From Chromatocurvus halotolerans (GTDB taxonomy: Bacteria; Pseudomonadota; Gammaproteobacteria; Pseudomonadales; Halieaceae), in the NCBI RefSeq assembly GCF_004340525.1, contig NZ_SLWX01000019.1, forward strand, positions 1 to 61,343: 61,343 bases of DNA, in the 5' to 3' direction. The first letter of the stretch is position 1. Each line of letters begins with the position of its first letter. A model generated the notes under the pieces. The model did no database searches. It worked only from the letters and a program-made list of their open reading frames with translations, and had not been told where the DNA came from. A program made the translations under genes and the position numbers. Below are positions 36,383-44,419 of this stretch, one piece after another.

Positions 36383-37159
36383 ATGTTTTCACAGTTCACG
36401 CCGGCAAAGACACTCACAGCAGGCATCCTCGGAACCCTTCTGCTGATTTTTCCCGTACTCGGCTACTCGCAGAGCTCTGCAGACGGCAGGGACGTGCTGT
36501 ATACCGTCGATGGACGGCCTTACGAGGGCTATTTCGTGACCGGCGAAGAGAGTCGCGGCCTGGTGCTGCTGATCCACGACTGGGATGGCCTCACGGCGTA
36601 TGAAAAGCGTCGGGCAGACATGCTGGCAGATGCTGGCTACAGCGTCTTTGCGGTTGATCTTTTCGGTGAGGGCATCCGTCCGGAGAAAGTCGAGGATCGA
36701 CGCCAGCATACGGGTGAGCTCTACCAGGACCGTGAAAAGATGCGCGCCATCCTGCAGGGTGCGCTGGCCGCAGCCGGCGAGGAGGGGGCCGACACCAATA
36801 ACGCCGTTGCCGCAGGCTACTGCTTCGGCGGGGCAGCGGTTCTTGAACTTGCGCGATCAGGCGCGGCGCTGCGAGGTTTCGCCAGCTTTCACGGCGGTCT
36901 GGGCACGCCGCAGGATCAGGACTACGCCGACGTCGCCGGTGAGGTTCGCATCTATCACGGCACAGCAGACTCCGCCGTGACCATGGCGGATTTCGCGGCG
37001 CTCGCCGAAAGCCTGGAGGCGAGCGATATCCCCCATCAGATGATCAGCTACGGCGGCGCACCCCACGCGTTTACGGTGTTCGGCAGCGATCGCTACCGCG
37101 AGGCCGCTGACCAGCACTCGTGGGCTTCCTTCATGGCGTTCCTGGAGGACCGACTGTAG
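36383..37159 (+). CDS. Exported dienelactone hydrolase family protein
   Basis: This 258-residue alpha/beta-hydrolase has a signal peptide (LTAGILGTLLLIFPVLGYSQ) and should act in the periplasm. The catalytic triad is readable: Cys in AAGYCFGGAAVLEL near residue 147, Asp in YHGTADSAVT near 197, and His in YGGAPHAFTVFG near 227. The ester substrate is unknown, and secreted members of this family are often uncharacterised. It is divergent from the Bax-inhibitor-like gene, with a 283-bp gap in which I see no other gene. Confidence 0.87.
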   Translation: MFSQFTPAKTLTAGILGTLLLIFPVLGYSQSSADGRDVLYTVDGRPYEGYFVTGEESRGLVLLIHDWDGLTAYEKRRADMLADAGYSVFAVDLFGEGIRPEKVEDRRQHTGELYQDREKMRAILQGALAAAGEEGADTNNAVAAGYCFGGAAVLELARSGAALRGFASFHGGLGTPQDQDYADVAGEVRIYHGTADSAVTMADFAALAESLEASDIPHQMISYGGAPHAFTVFGSDRYREAADQHSWASFMAFLEDRL

Positions 37160-37177
37160 GCGCTCCATGAGCCGCGG

Positions 37178-39211
37178 TTAACTCACAGCCCGCTGATGCC
37201 CGAGGCGATCCGCCGCCCAGCTCTGGTGGGCCAGTTCCCTGGCCTCGGCGATTTCTGTTTCGGGGATGTTGGCGATGACGTGGTCCTCCAGGGGATCGTC
37301 ATGGAAGATGTACAGACGTGAGGCGAGCTGGGCAAAGGGCAGCGATGCCTCACCGAAACGCTCACCGTGGCCCTGGGTAGAGACAACCACGCCATTGCCC
37401 CAGTCCTGGCCGCTGTCATTGTTGGGGTTGAAAAAGTACACCCGCATCACCTGCTGCTGGTCCAGCGCAACACGCACCAGAGTCACTGCGTGCCAGCCGA
37501 TAAAGCTGGCATTGCTGTCAGTGATGGCAATTCCTGCCGGCTGCGGGTGGATCACCGGCTGGTTGCCATTGAACATGGGGTGGAAGCTGCAGTAGAACCG
37601 CCGCAGAAAGGTATCGTAGTCCAGCAGGGCGCCGGTGGCGACGTCGACAGCGATGACAAAGTCGCGGCCCACCCACCAGCCATGGAACTCGGGATTGATC
37701 CATCGATGCGGGTCCTCACCGCGGTCGCTGCAGAGTCGGCCCATTTCGCTGTAGACGCGATCCAGGTGTGGAACCAGCACCATGGATACGGGATCCGTGT
37801 CCAGCGGAACGTCACTCACCAGGCCCGCAGGCAGGCCGTGGGAGTCAATCGTGATCCCTTCGAAATGCATCTGGATATTGTCGTAGCGGGCCGCCTGGGC
37901 GATCAGGTGCATCAGGTAATCCGGGTCGTTGTAGGCCCACATGGAAACTGCGCGCGCGGATTGGCAGGTCGGGTTGTTGCCCTGACCGACCCCGAGCGGC
38001 AGACCAAGCAGGTTGATCACGCCCGCGAGGAGATGCACCCGCGGCGGCAAACTCGTGCCGAATACCGCGGAGAGTCGCTGCGCGTTATCCGCCGACAGGA
38101 CCAGGCTGATCTGCCGCCACAGACTGGGCGCCAGAGGGGCAGAATAGAGCAGACCCCGTTCGAGCAGCATGGCCAGGCCATAAACCGCCTGCGCCGTCTC
38201 CAGATAAATGGCTTCACGAATGAGTGCTGTCACCAGTTCGTTGTAGGTTGCGAAAACGTCAAGACCCGTACTGCTCAAGCCGAGCGCACCGGGCACCAGC
38301 GGTTCCTGATCGTTGTTCAGCAACCAGCGAAGGAATGCAGCGTGGTAATCCGAGGCCAGACCGACATCGTGCATCGCCCGCGCAAAGCCGCTCGCTTCCT
38401 GCTGCAGCGAGGCATTGTCCATGGCAGCCAGCCGATCACGGTAAACCGCTATCCCGGGATCATCCTGACAGCCTTTCGTGGGCCCGAACAGGGCACTGGT
38501 GAGTCGATCGGCGCCCAGCCGGGCCTCGCCGATATCCCCCCGCGGCTGGGACAGCACCAGCGCGATCTGGGTGACCATGGCCCTGACGTGACTGACCTGT
38601 ATCGGTCGCTGGGCGAGGATACGCCAGATTTCGTCAATCAGGCTGCCAATGATGTCCTCGAAGCCGACATGCTCGAGGATGTAGCGAAACAGGCGATCAA
38701 TTCCGGGAGCCAGATCGCCAAGGCGCACGCGCAGCGTTTCATCGCCGGTGTCAAACAGGCGGTTGAGATTGAGTGCCAGCATCTGTGTGAGAAAGTGACG
38801 CGCAATCTCCGGTGAAACCCCCGCGTGCTCGTGCTCACCGCGGACGATGGACAGCAGCCGAAGATGACTGATGCTGTCCAGCGTGACCGTCGTCGGATCC
38901 CCGGATTCGAGCGTGGTTTTGACCAGCGACGGCAGCAGCGACCCGGGCGCATCCCAGTCGCTACCGGCAAACAGGCCTGCCGAGTCCAGCGCGGCGGCAC
39001 GCCGGTGCAGTCTCTCGGCGCCGTCTTCCACAGTCAGCAGCTGTCTGGCGAGCTCAAGGACGGGTTTCTGGCAGCCGGGCCGGGTGACCGGACCGGCCTG
39101 CTGCAGCCGCGCGATGGCGCTGTCGAATTCCCTCTCGAGCCGCTGCACATCAATGACGCCTGTCGTGCTCATGCGGCCCGCTCGCTGCGCTGGTAAAACA
39201 TAGGATTCCAT
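37178..39211 (-). CDS. Large unknown protein with papain-like catalytic residues
   Basis: This 677-residue protein is not recognised as a named family. The first 400 residues are mostly helical with no clear motif. The C-terminal 270 residues carry the order expected for a papain-like cysteine peptidase or transglutaminase fold: Gln410 and Cys416 in LGVGQGNNPTCQSARA, His574 in FIGWHAVTLVRVAL, and Asn595 in VYFFNPNNDSGQDWG. No signal peptide or membrane segment is seen. The start at 39211 has only a weak site, and ATG 39172 is also possible. It is divergent from the luciferase-like gene and convergent with the hydrolase gene. Confidence 0.6.
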   Translation of the reverse strand: MESYVLPAQRAGRMSTTGVIDVQRLEREFDSAIARLQQAGPVTRPGCQKPVLELARQLLTVEDGAERLHRRAAALDSAGLFAGSDWDAPGSLLPSLVKTTLESGDPTTVTLDSISHLRLLSIVRGEHEHAGVSPEIARHFLTQMLALNLNRLFDTGDETLRVRLGDLAPGIDRLFRYILEHVGFEDIIGSLIDEIWRILAQRPIQVSHVRAMVTQIALVLSQPRGDIGEARLGADRLTSALFGPTKGCQDDPGIAVYRDRLAAMDNASLQQEASGFARAMHDVGLASDYHAAFLRWLLNNDQEPLVPGALGLSSTGLDVFATYNELVTALIREAIYLETAQAVYGLAMLLERGLLYSAPLAPSLWRQISLVLSADNAQRLSAVFGTSLPPRVHLLAGVINLLGLPLGVGQGNNPTCQSARAVSMWAYNDPDYLMHLIAQAARYDNIQMHFEGITIDSHGLPAGLVSDVPLDTDPVSMVLVPHLDRVYSEMGRLCSDRGEDPHRWINPEFHGWWVGRDFVIAVDVATGALLDYDTFLRRFYCSFHPMFNGNQPVIHPQPAGIAITDSNASFIGWHAVTLVRVALDQQQVMRVYFFNPNNDSGQDWGNGVVVSTQGHGERFGEASLPFAQLASRLYIFHDDPLEDHVIANIPETEIAEARELAHQSWAADRLGHQRAVS

Positions 39212-39426
39212 CTCTTTTCGCTATCGGGTAATCGGCGCTTGCGGGACAACGGGTCTTCTGCGCCGTGCAGCGGGCGACAGTATGGGTCAAGTTCACGGCC
39301 ATTGGGAACCGTGGCAAACGCGGGAGGATTATGCATGATGTATCATCGGACGCTAATCGAGGGGATGAGTCCGCCCGATTCATTGATCCATTATTCTGCG
39401 GGGCTGCTCCCGCAGCGGGAGAAAAC

Positions 39427-40479
39427 ATGAACGTTGCATTATCGATTCTCGATCTCGTGCGGGTCACGCAGGGAAGTGATGCGGCGACAGCGCTACAGCG
39501 TGCCGCAGACCTCGCGCGCCACGCGGAGGCCCACGGTTTTCACCGACTGTGGTACGCCGAACACCATAACATGCCGGGCATAGCCAGTGCTGCCACCGCG
39601 CTAGTGATCGGACACGTGGCGCAGGTAACCCGCGATATCCGGGTCGGTGCCGGCGGCATCATGCTGCCGAACCACGCTCCGCTGGTGATCGCGGAGCAGT
39701 TCGGCACGCTCGCCCGACTGTACCCGGGGCGCATCGACCTCGGCCTTGGCAGAGCCCTCGGGACTGACCAGGCCACGCTGCGCGCACTGCGGCGTAGCCC
39801 CGCCTCAGCAGATACATTTCCGGACGATGTTCTCGAGCTGCGCGCCTATTTCTCGGAGGAGGCCGCAGACCAGCGAATACAGGCGGTGCCGGCCGCGGGC
39901 ACCCGGGTGCCGCTCTGGATACTGGGGTCAAGCACCTTTGGCGCCGCGGTTGCCGCGGAGTTCGGCCTGCCCTACGCGTTTGCGTCACATTTTGCACCGG
40001 CACAGCTGCACCAGGCACTGCGTGTCTATCGCGACAATTTTCGGCCGTCCGAACAGCTGCAGCGGCCTTACGCCATGGTGGGCGTGAACGTGATAGCCGC
40101 AGACACCGATATCGAAGCACGGCGGCTGGCAACCACCCAGCAGATGTCCTTTGTCAACCTGATTCGCGGCACGCGCGGGCTCAGCCAGCCTCCGATCGAT
40201 TCCATCGACGATTACTGGACGTCGGCGGAGCGCGCCCACCTGCAGCAAATGCTGGCCTGTTCCGTGGTGGGGAGCGCGGAATCAGTGGCATCCGGTCTCG
40301 AACAACTGGCAACGGAGACCGGCGCGGATGAGCTGATGCTGGTAACCGATGTCTTTGACCATGAGGCGAGGCTGCATTCGCTGACGCTGACCTCGAGAGC
40401 CTGCAGCCGGTTCGGGCCCGACGGCACCGGGGTCGCGGGAGACCTCGCGATGGCTCGTGGCAGAGTCAGGACAGCATGA
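39427..40479 (+). CDS. Luciferase-like flavin-dependent monooxygenase
   Basis: This 350-residue protein belongs to the bacterial-luciferase-like (LLM) family in the MsnO8/YhbW group. [13 protein letters not shown] at the N-terminus, [27 protein letters not shown] near residue 38 and [14 protein letters not shown] near 103 are typical. It would use reduced FMN and O2 on an unknown substrate. The frame is open upstream to 39265, but the ATG at 39427 has a GGGAG site and begins at the conserved first strand. Confidence 0.85.
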   Translation: MNVALSILDLVRVTQGSDAATALQRAADLARHAEAHGFHRLWYAEHHNMPGIASAATALVIGHVAQVTRDIRVGAGGIMLPNHAPLVIAEQFGTLARLYPGRIDLGLGRALGTDQATLRALRRSPASADTFPDDVLELRAYFSEEAADQRIQAVPAAGTRVPLWILGSSTFGAAVAAEFGLPYAFASHFAPAQLHQALRVYRDNFRPSEQLQRPYAMVGVNVIAADTDIEARRLATTQQMSFVNLIRGTRGLSQPPIDSIDDYWTSAERAHLQQMLACSVVGSAESVASGLEQLATETGADELMLVTDVFDHEARLHSLTLTSRACSRFGPDGTGVAGDLAMARGRVRTA

Positions 40480-40547
40480 GGTCCCCCGAAGCCCGTGGCT
40501 GCCGTGGCAGCGGCGCAGCAGGGTCGAGGCAGGGCGTGGCGGTGGCC

Positions 40548-41027
40548 TCAATCGCGTCGATAACGCCCGACCAGACGATTCATCCCCTTGAGGGTTGGCT
40601 CCACCCTCGCCAGCAGTTCCCACAGCGTAAGTCCCTCCTCGAGCGGTGCATCGTTATCCAGCGCAAGCAGCCAGAAATAGTAGTAGTGCTCACCGTGTCC
40701 CTGCGGTGGCATGGGGCCACCGTAGCCCGAATTGCCAAAGTCGTTCCTGCCGACGGTGTAATCTGTGCTTCCCTTTTCCAGCGAGCTGACGCTTCCGGGA
40801 ATGTTGTATAGCACCCAGTGCACGAACCCATAGGTGCCGTGTCCACTCACAAGCGGCGCATCCGGATCGTGGCAGATCACGGCAAAAGACCGGGTGCCCT
40901 CGGGCGCGTCACGCCACGACAGCGGCGGGGAAACATCGTCTCCCTCTCCCGTGTAGAGGGTCGGGATAGGGTCTCCCTGCCCGAAAGCGGGACTGGTAAG
41001 CTGAAGCTCGGATAGTGCGAAGCCCAT
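40548..41027 (-). CDS. YbhB/YbcL-type PEBP family protein
   Basis: This 159-residue protein has the phosphatidylethanolamine-binding protein fold. NVSPPLSW-type wording appears as DDVSPPLSWRDAPEGTRSFAV, followed by CHDPDAPLVSGHGTYGFVHWVLYNIP and GYGGPMPPQGHGEHYYYFWLLALD. These are the ligand-pocket DPDAP and GP-H motifs. Bacterial members have no settled function. The start at 41027 begins at the conserved first strand; the upstream frame to 41150 is excluded. Confidence 0.92.
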   Translation of the reverse strand: MGFALSELQLTSPAFGQGDPIPTLYTGEGDDVSPPLSWRDAPEGTRSFAVICHDPDAPLVSGHGTYGFVHWVLYNIPGSVSSLEKGSTDYTVGRNDFGNSGYGGPMPPQGHGEHYYYFWLLALDNDAPLEEGLTLWELLARVEPTLKGMNRLVGRYRRD

Positions 41028-41230
41028 GCCGGTACACTCCTCGAAAAAATGTGACCAGAGTATAACCGCGTGCTGCCCGGGATAATCAAGCGGCCTGTCA
41101 CTCTGCCCCGTCGCCTGCGCCGTGACTATTGGTGTCCCGCTGGGTCTCATCGTGACGGATTTCGGGCCTTCTGCTACGCTCTTTCCTCTGTGTTCCCTCT
41201 CTCACTATATGTTGACTGGAGGCCTAACCG

Positions 41231-41677
41231 ATGAAGCCTGCCCTGCCTGCAGCGATTCTGATCGCCGCGATGCTTTGTCCAGTTTCGCAGGCGGAAGACG
41301 CCGCCACCTGGCGTATTGTCAATTTCTGGTCTGAGTGGTGCGCGCCGTGCCGCAAAGAGATCCCGATGCTCAATGCGCTGAGCCGGAGCCTCGAACCCCT
41401 GGGTATTTCCGTGGTCGGCGTGAATTTCGACGAGGATCCCCGCGCAGTCACCCTGGAGATTGCTGCGCGCCTTGGCATCGCGTTTCCAACGCTCACGGGG
41501 GACGAGGTCGCGGCGCTCAATCTGCGCCCACCGGAGGCCATGCCCACCACCGTCATCCTGACTCCCGCGAACGACGTCGCGGCCCGCCTCGTTGGTCTTC
41601 AGGACGAGGAAGCGATCATGACGCAGCTCGCCCGCCTCGGCTTGCCCATAGCCGCTACCTCGAGCAGACAACCATGA
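41231..41677 (+). CDS. Exported TlpA-like thioredoxin
   Basis: This 148-residue protein has a signal peptide (residues 1-20) and the thioredoxin motif FWSEWCAPCRKEIPML near residues 36-51. GLQDEEAIMTQL ends the fold. TlpA/ResA-type proteins reduce cysteines in the periplasm, for example in cytochrome c or copper-protein maturation. A GGAGG site precedes the ATG. The stop overlaps the next gene start by 4 bp, which suggests that its client may be the cysteine-rich propeller protein encoded next. Confidence 0.87.
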   Translation: MKPALPAAILIAAMLCPVSQAEDAATWRIVNFWSEWCAPCRKEIPMLNALSRSLEPLGISVVGVNFDEDPRAVTLEIAARLGIAFPTLTGDEVAALNLRPPEAMPTTVILTPANDVAARLVGLQDEEAIMTQLARLGLPIAATSSRQP

Positions 41678-42903
41678 AGGCGAAAAAGATCCTCGTCCCG
41701 CGTATGGCGGGCGTGATGCTCGGTGTTTTCGGCCTGATCTGTCCGGTTGCTGCGGGGGAGTCGGGCAGAGACGCCGTGACGCCGGAACTGCTGGCATCAC
41801 CGGCACCGGCGCACAGCCATCTTTCGAGAGTCACCAGCGATGACACCGGTACCGTTTATCTGTCTTGGGTGACCGAGCGCGATGGCCTGGCCGAGTTCGC
41901 CTTCGCCAGCTGGGACGGTAGCGACTGGAGCGATGCAGCGATCATCAGCGAAGGCAGGGACTGGTTTGTGAACTGGGCTGACTTTCCCAGGCTCTCGGTC
42001 CACGGCGACGGCAAGCTTGCGCACTGGCTGCGCCGCAGTGGCAGCAGCAGCTACGACTACGACGTGGTCGCAAGCTTCTACGACCCCTCACGGCAGCGCT
42101 GGCGCGACGGTACCCTGATCAACACGGACGGCATACAGGCGGAGCACGGATTTGTTGCGATGGTCCCTACGGGTCCGTATCGAACGTTGATCACCTGGCT
42201 GGACGGCCGCAGGACGAAGAGCGAGCCCGAGCCGGGACCGATGACGCTTCGCGGCGCCGAATACGCCAGCACGGGGGAGCGACTGGACGAATGGGAACTC
42301 GATTCTCGCGTCTGCGATTGCTGCCAGACCGCTGCCGCGATGACGAGCCGCGGTCCGATCGTGGTCTACCGCGATCGATCGCCACACGACATCCGCGATA
42401 TCGCCATCGTACGCCAGATTGAGGGCCAGTGGACCGAGCCGCAAACGGTGCATGACGACGGCTGGCAGGTGGCGGGATGCCCCGTCAATGGCCCTGCCGT
42501 GGCGGCCCGCGAAAACACCGTCGTCGTGGTCTGGTTCACCCTCCGCGATGACCTGCCGGCGGTACAGCTCGCGGTCTCCCGGGACGACGGTGAGCACTTC
42601 ACCGCGCCGACACTGATCGCCGGTGCCGACACCCTGGGCCGCGTTGATGCGACCCTGCTCGATAACGGCGAGATCATCGCCAGTTGGCTTGACCTGCGTG
42701 GAACCGACGCGCACGTCATGCTGTCCCGCTACAGCGCCGATGCAGAGTTTATCGACACCGTGGCAGTCTCGCCGATCCTCGCGTCGCGGCGCAGTGGCTT
42801 CCCCCGCATTCACAGCGTCGGCAATACGGTCTATGTCACCTGGACACAGGTCGGTGACGCAAATCGGGTGAAGGTTGCCCGGGTACGTTACGACGGCTTC
42901 TGA
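41674..42903 (+). CDS. Exported beta-propeller (sialidase-like) with a CxCC motif
   Basis: This 409-residue protein has a signal peptide (about residues 1-27) and repeated blades resembling BNR/sialidase propellers (VYLSWVTERDG, TLITWLDGRR, VVVVWFTLRDD, IIASWLDLRG, VYVTWTQVGD). The motif SRVCDCCQTAAA near residue 212 and a later Cys in QVAGCPVNGPAV near 267 are unusual for simple sialidases. They could form disulfides or bind copper or another metal. No sialidase Asp-box set is clear, so glycosidase activity is doubtful. Coupling to a TlpA-like thioredoxin suggests the cysteines matter. Confidence 0.75.
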   Translation: MKAKKILVPRMAGVMLGVFGLICPVAAGESGRDAVTPELLASPAPAHSHLSRVTSDDTGTVYLSWVTERDGLAEFAFASWDGSDWSDAAIISEGRDWFVNWADFPRLSVHGDGKLAHWLRRSGSSSYDYDVVASFYDPSRQRWRDGTLINTDGIQAEHGFVAMVPTGPYRTLITWLDGRRTKSEPEPGPMTLRGAEYASTGERLDEWELDSRVCDCCQTAAAMTSRGPIVVYRDRSPHDIRDIAIVRQIEGQWTEPQTVHDDGWQVAGCPVNGPAVAARENTVVVVWFTLRDDLPAVQLAVSRDDGEHFTAPTLIAGADTLGRVDATLLDNGEIIASWLDLRGTDAHVMLSRYSADAEFIDTVAVSPILASRRSGFPRIHSVGNTVYVTWTQVGDANRVKVARVRYDGF

Positions 42904-42930
42904 TCGTTGATGGAGGTCATCGGTGAAGGT

Positions 42931-43007
42931 TGGCGCGCCCGGAGAGATTCGAACTCCCGACCACCTGGTTCGAAGCCAGGTGCTCTATCCAGCTGAGCTA
43001 CGGGCGC
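42931..43007 (-). tRNA. tRNA-Arg (anticodon TCG)
   Basis: A full cloverleaf reads on the minus strand. The acceptor GCGCCCG pairs with CGGGCGC, and a D arm AGCTCAGCTGGATAGAGC follows. The anticodon arm CCTGG-CTTCGAA-CCAGG gives TCG, and the T arm contains GTTCGAATC. The terminal CCA is encoded (TGG at 42931-42933 on the plus strand). It reads CGA codons as arginine. A short open frame in the plus strand over it is an artefact of the tRNA sequence. Confidence 0.95.
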
Positions 43008-43042
43008 AACGGTGCGAAGAGTAGGGGTATTGGCAGCCGCGG

Positions 43043-44200
43043 TCAATCACTGGATGTTGCCGGCGGCGGCCAGATGACCAGCGCAGCGCGCAGTCGGTCG
43101 CGCCCGAAGCGGGCCATGCGCTCGAAATCGTCCCGGGCGATGGGCAGGTACTGGCAATCCAGTTCGTTCTGCAGGCTGTCCTCGGGGTCCGGATCATGCA
43201 GGTAGATGAATCGATCATCGATGGCCGACACCACCACCCAGTGCGGTGCGCGTTTGCGGTCCATCTGCCAGGTTGAAATCAGCACCACGGGAACCGCACC
43301 CGCTTTCAACGCCCGGTCGAGGTCGATCTGGGTCACCTCGCTGTAATGCACGCGCAGGCCTGCCTCCCGTGATTGCTGCAGATAATCCCGGTGCACCTGC
43401 TCGATCACGGCACGCTTGTCCTCGTTGCGCACGCTATCGATAAACAGAGGCGTTCTGACGCTGATCCAGACCTCTGCATGGAAACCCCTGCGGTGGGCGG
43501 CGAGTGCCAGCCCCAGGGGATGGCAGCCGCCGTGGCCGGATGTCATGTAGATGGTTGTGGACTCGCGCCAGAGACGGAGTTCCTCGGCGCGGGACATGCG
43601 GTAGCTCGCATCCTGCGCCCGCATGGCCATCATCAGACTTGCCGGACCACAGGTGAACTCGGTGGTTTGTCGATACCAGGGGACAGGGTGATGGCGCAAG
43701 CGCGGATCGAAGGTGCGGATGCGCTTCTGGTAGCGGTAGGCGCCTTCGTGATCCTCGTAGTAGTCGGCATACTCGCCGAAGCGGCGATACCCCTGCTTCT
43801 CATAGAGGGCGATGGCGCCGATGTTGTCCCGTCGTACCTCAAGCCGCATGTCGATACGTCCGGCATCCAGCGCCGCCGTCTCGGCTTCCTGCAGCAGCGC
43901 CAGACCCAGACCCTGGCCCGTATACTCGGGATCCACAGCGATTGAATACAGACGGGCGAGGCGCGTTCCTCTGTGCAGGAGGACGAGGGCATAGGCGGCA
44001 ACGGTGCCGGCGTGCTCCGCGACGATCAACGCGGCATGATCGCTTCCGATCCAGCGCCGAAAGCTGCGCCGGCTGAGACGATCGGTCTGGTAGGCGCGCT
44101 CCTCAATCTGCAGCAGGGCATCGAGATCCAGCTCGCTGGCGGGGCGAAACTGGTACTGACGGGATAGCGAGCGCGCTCCCATCGGCGGTGATGTTTTCAT
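43043..44200 (-). CDS. GNAT acetyltransferase fused to a C39-like peptidase
   Basis: This 385-residue protein joins two domains. A GNAT domain (about residues 15-160) shows RLARLYSIAVDPEYTGQGLGLALL and IGAIALYEKQGYRRFGEY, as in RimI. A C39-like cysteine-peptidase domain follows (about 170-385), with Cys in TTEFTCGPASLMMAM, His in APHWVVVSAIDD, and Asp/Asn in IYLHDPDPEDS. Such fusions are known in gammaproteobacteria and may modify and process a peptide. No partner peptide or ATP-grasp gene is visible here. The ATG at 44200 is chosen as the conserved start; the upstream frame reaches 44308. Confidence 0.83.
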   Translation of the reverse strand: MKTSPPMGARSLSRQYQFRPASELDLDALLQIEERAYQTDRLSRRSFRRWIGSDHAALIVAEHAGTVAAYALVLLHRGTRLARLYSIAVDPEYTGQGLGLALLQEAETAALDAGRIDMRLEVRRDNIGAIALYEKQGYRRFGEYADYYEDHEGAYRYQKRIRTFDPRLRHHPVPWYRQTTEFTCGPASLMMAMRAQDASYRMSRAEELRLWRESTTIYMTSGHGGCHPLGLALAAHRRGFHAEVWISVRTPLFIDSVRNEDKRAVIEQVHRDYLQQSREAGLRVHYSEVTQIDLDRALKAGAVPVVLISTWQMDRKRAPHWVVVSAIDDRFIYLHDPDPEDSLQNELDCQYLPIARDDFERMARFGRDRLRAALVIWPPPATSSD

Positions 44201-44321
44201 GTGTGGCCTGTCTCTTGAAGCCAGCATTGCAACCAGCAGTCTGCCAACGGAACAGCGGCTACTGTACCGGAAATCGGCGCTCTCGCCTGCCGGGCGCACG
44301 ATTGCCATGGCATGGGACGGT

Positions 44322-44365
44322 TGTCATCTACTTTTAACATCTATAACTGTCCAATTTAGTTGACA
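44322..44365 (+). promoter_or_regulatory. Two tandem PpsR/CrtJ-type operators (TGT-N12-ACA)
   Basis: TGT-N12-ACA occurs at 44322-44339 and again at 44348-44365, with an 8-base gap. PpsR/CrtJ, the repressor of photosynthesis genes, binds exactly this motif, and two sites 8 bp apart is the arrangement known at the Rhodobacter bchC promoter. The second site has extended symmetry (TGTC...GACA) and its end coincides with the -35 box, as expected for repression. Each motif alone could arise by chance; the pair with this spacing is unlikely to. Confidence 0.75.
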
Positions 44366-44388
44366 CACCTGCCGGACTACCCTATAAC
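44360..44388 (+). promoter_or_regulatory. Strong sigma-70 promoter of the PucC-like gene
   Basis: A consensus TTGACA (44360-44365) and TATAAC (44383-44388) are separated by exactly 17 bases. Transcription would start near 44395, about 25 bp before the ATG. This also shows that the TTG at 44360 is not a translation start. Confidence 0.8.
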
Positions 44389-44419
44389 TGCAGAATATTC
44401 ATCGGTACGAGACCGGACT

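Noticed and set aside
37367-38815. 482-codon open frame opposite the large papain-like protein gene
   Set aside because: It is antisense to a frame with coherent protein motifs, and its translation is rich in Arg, Gln and His with no recognisable domain, as expected for a high-GC shadow.
42930-43205. Open frame over the tRNA
   Set aside because: Its first residues (ARPERFELPTTWFEAR) are the well-known artefact translation of an arginine tRNA.
44321-44347. Second promoter TTGTCA...TATAAC upstream of the PucC-like gene
   Set aside because: The spacer is only 15 bases, and the sequence is better explained by the repressor sites.
44360-44419. Earlier TTG start for the PucC-like gene
   Set aside because: The TTG is part of the consensus -35 box, so it lies upstream of the transcription start.
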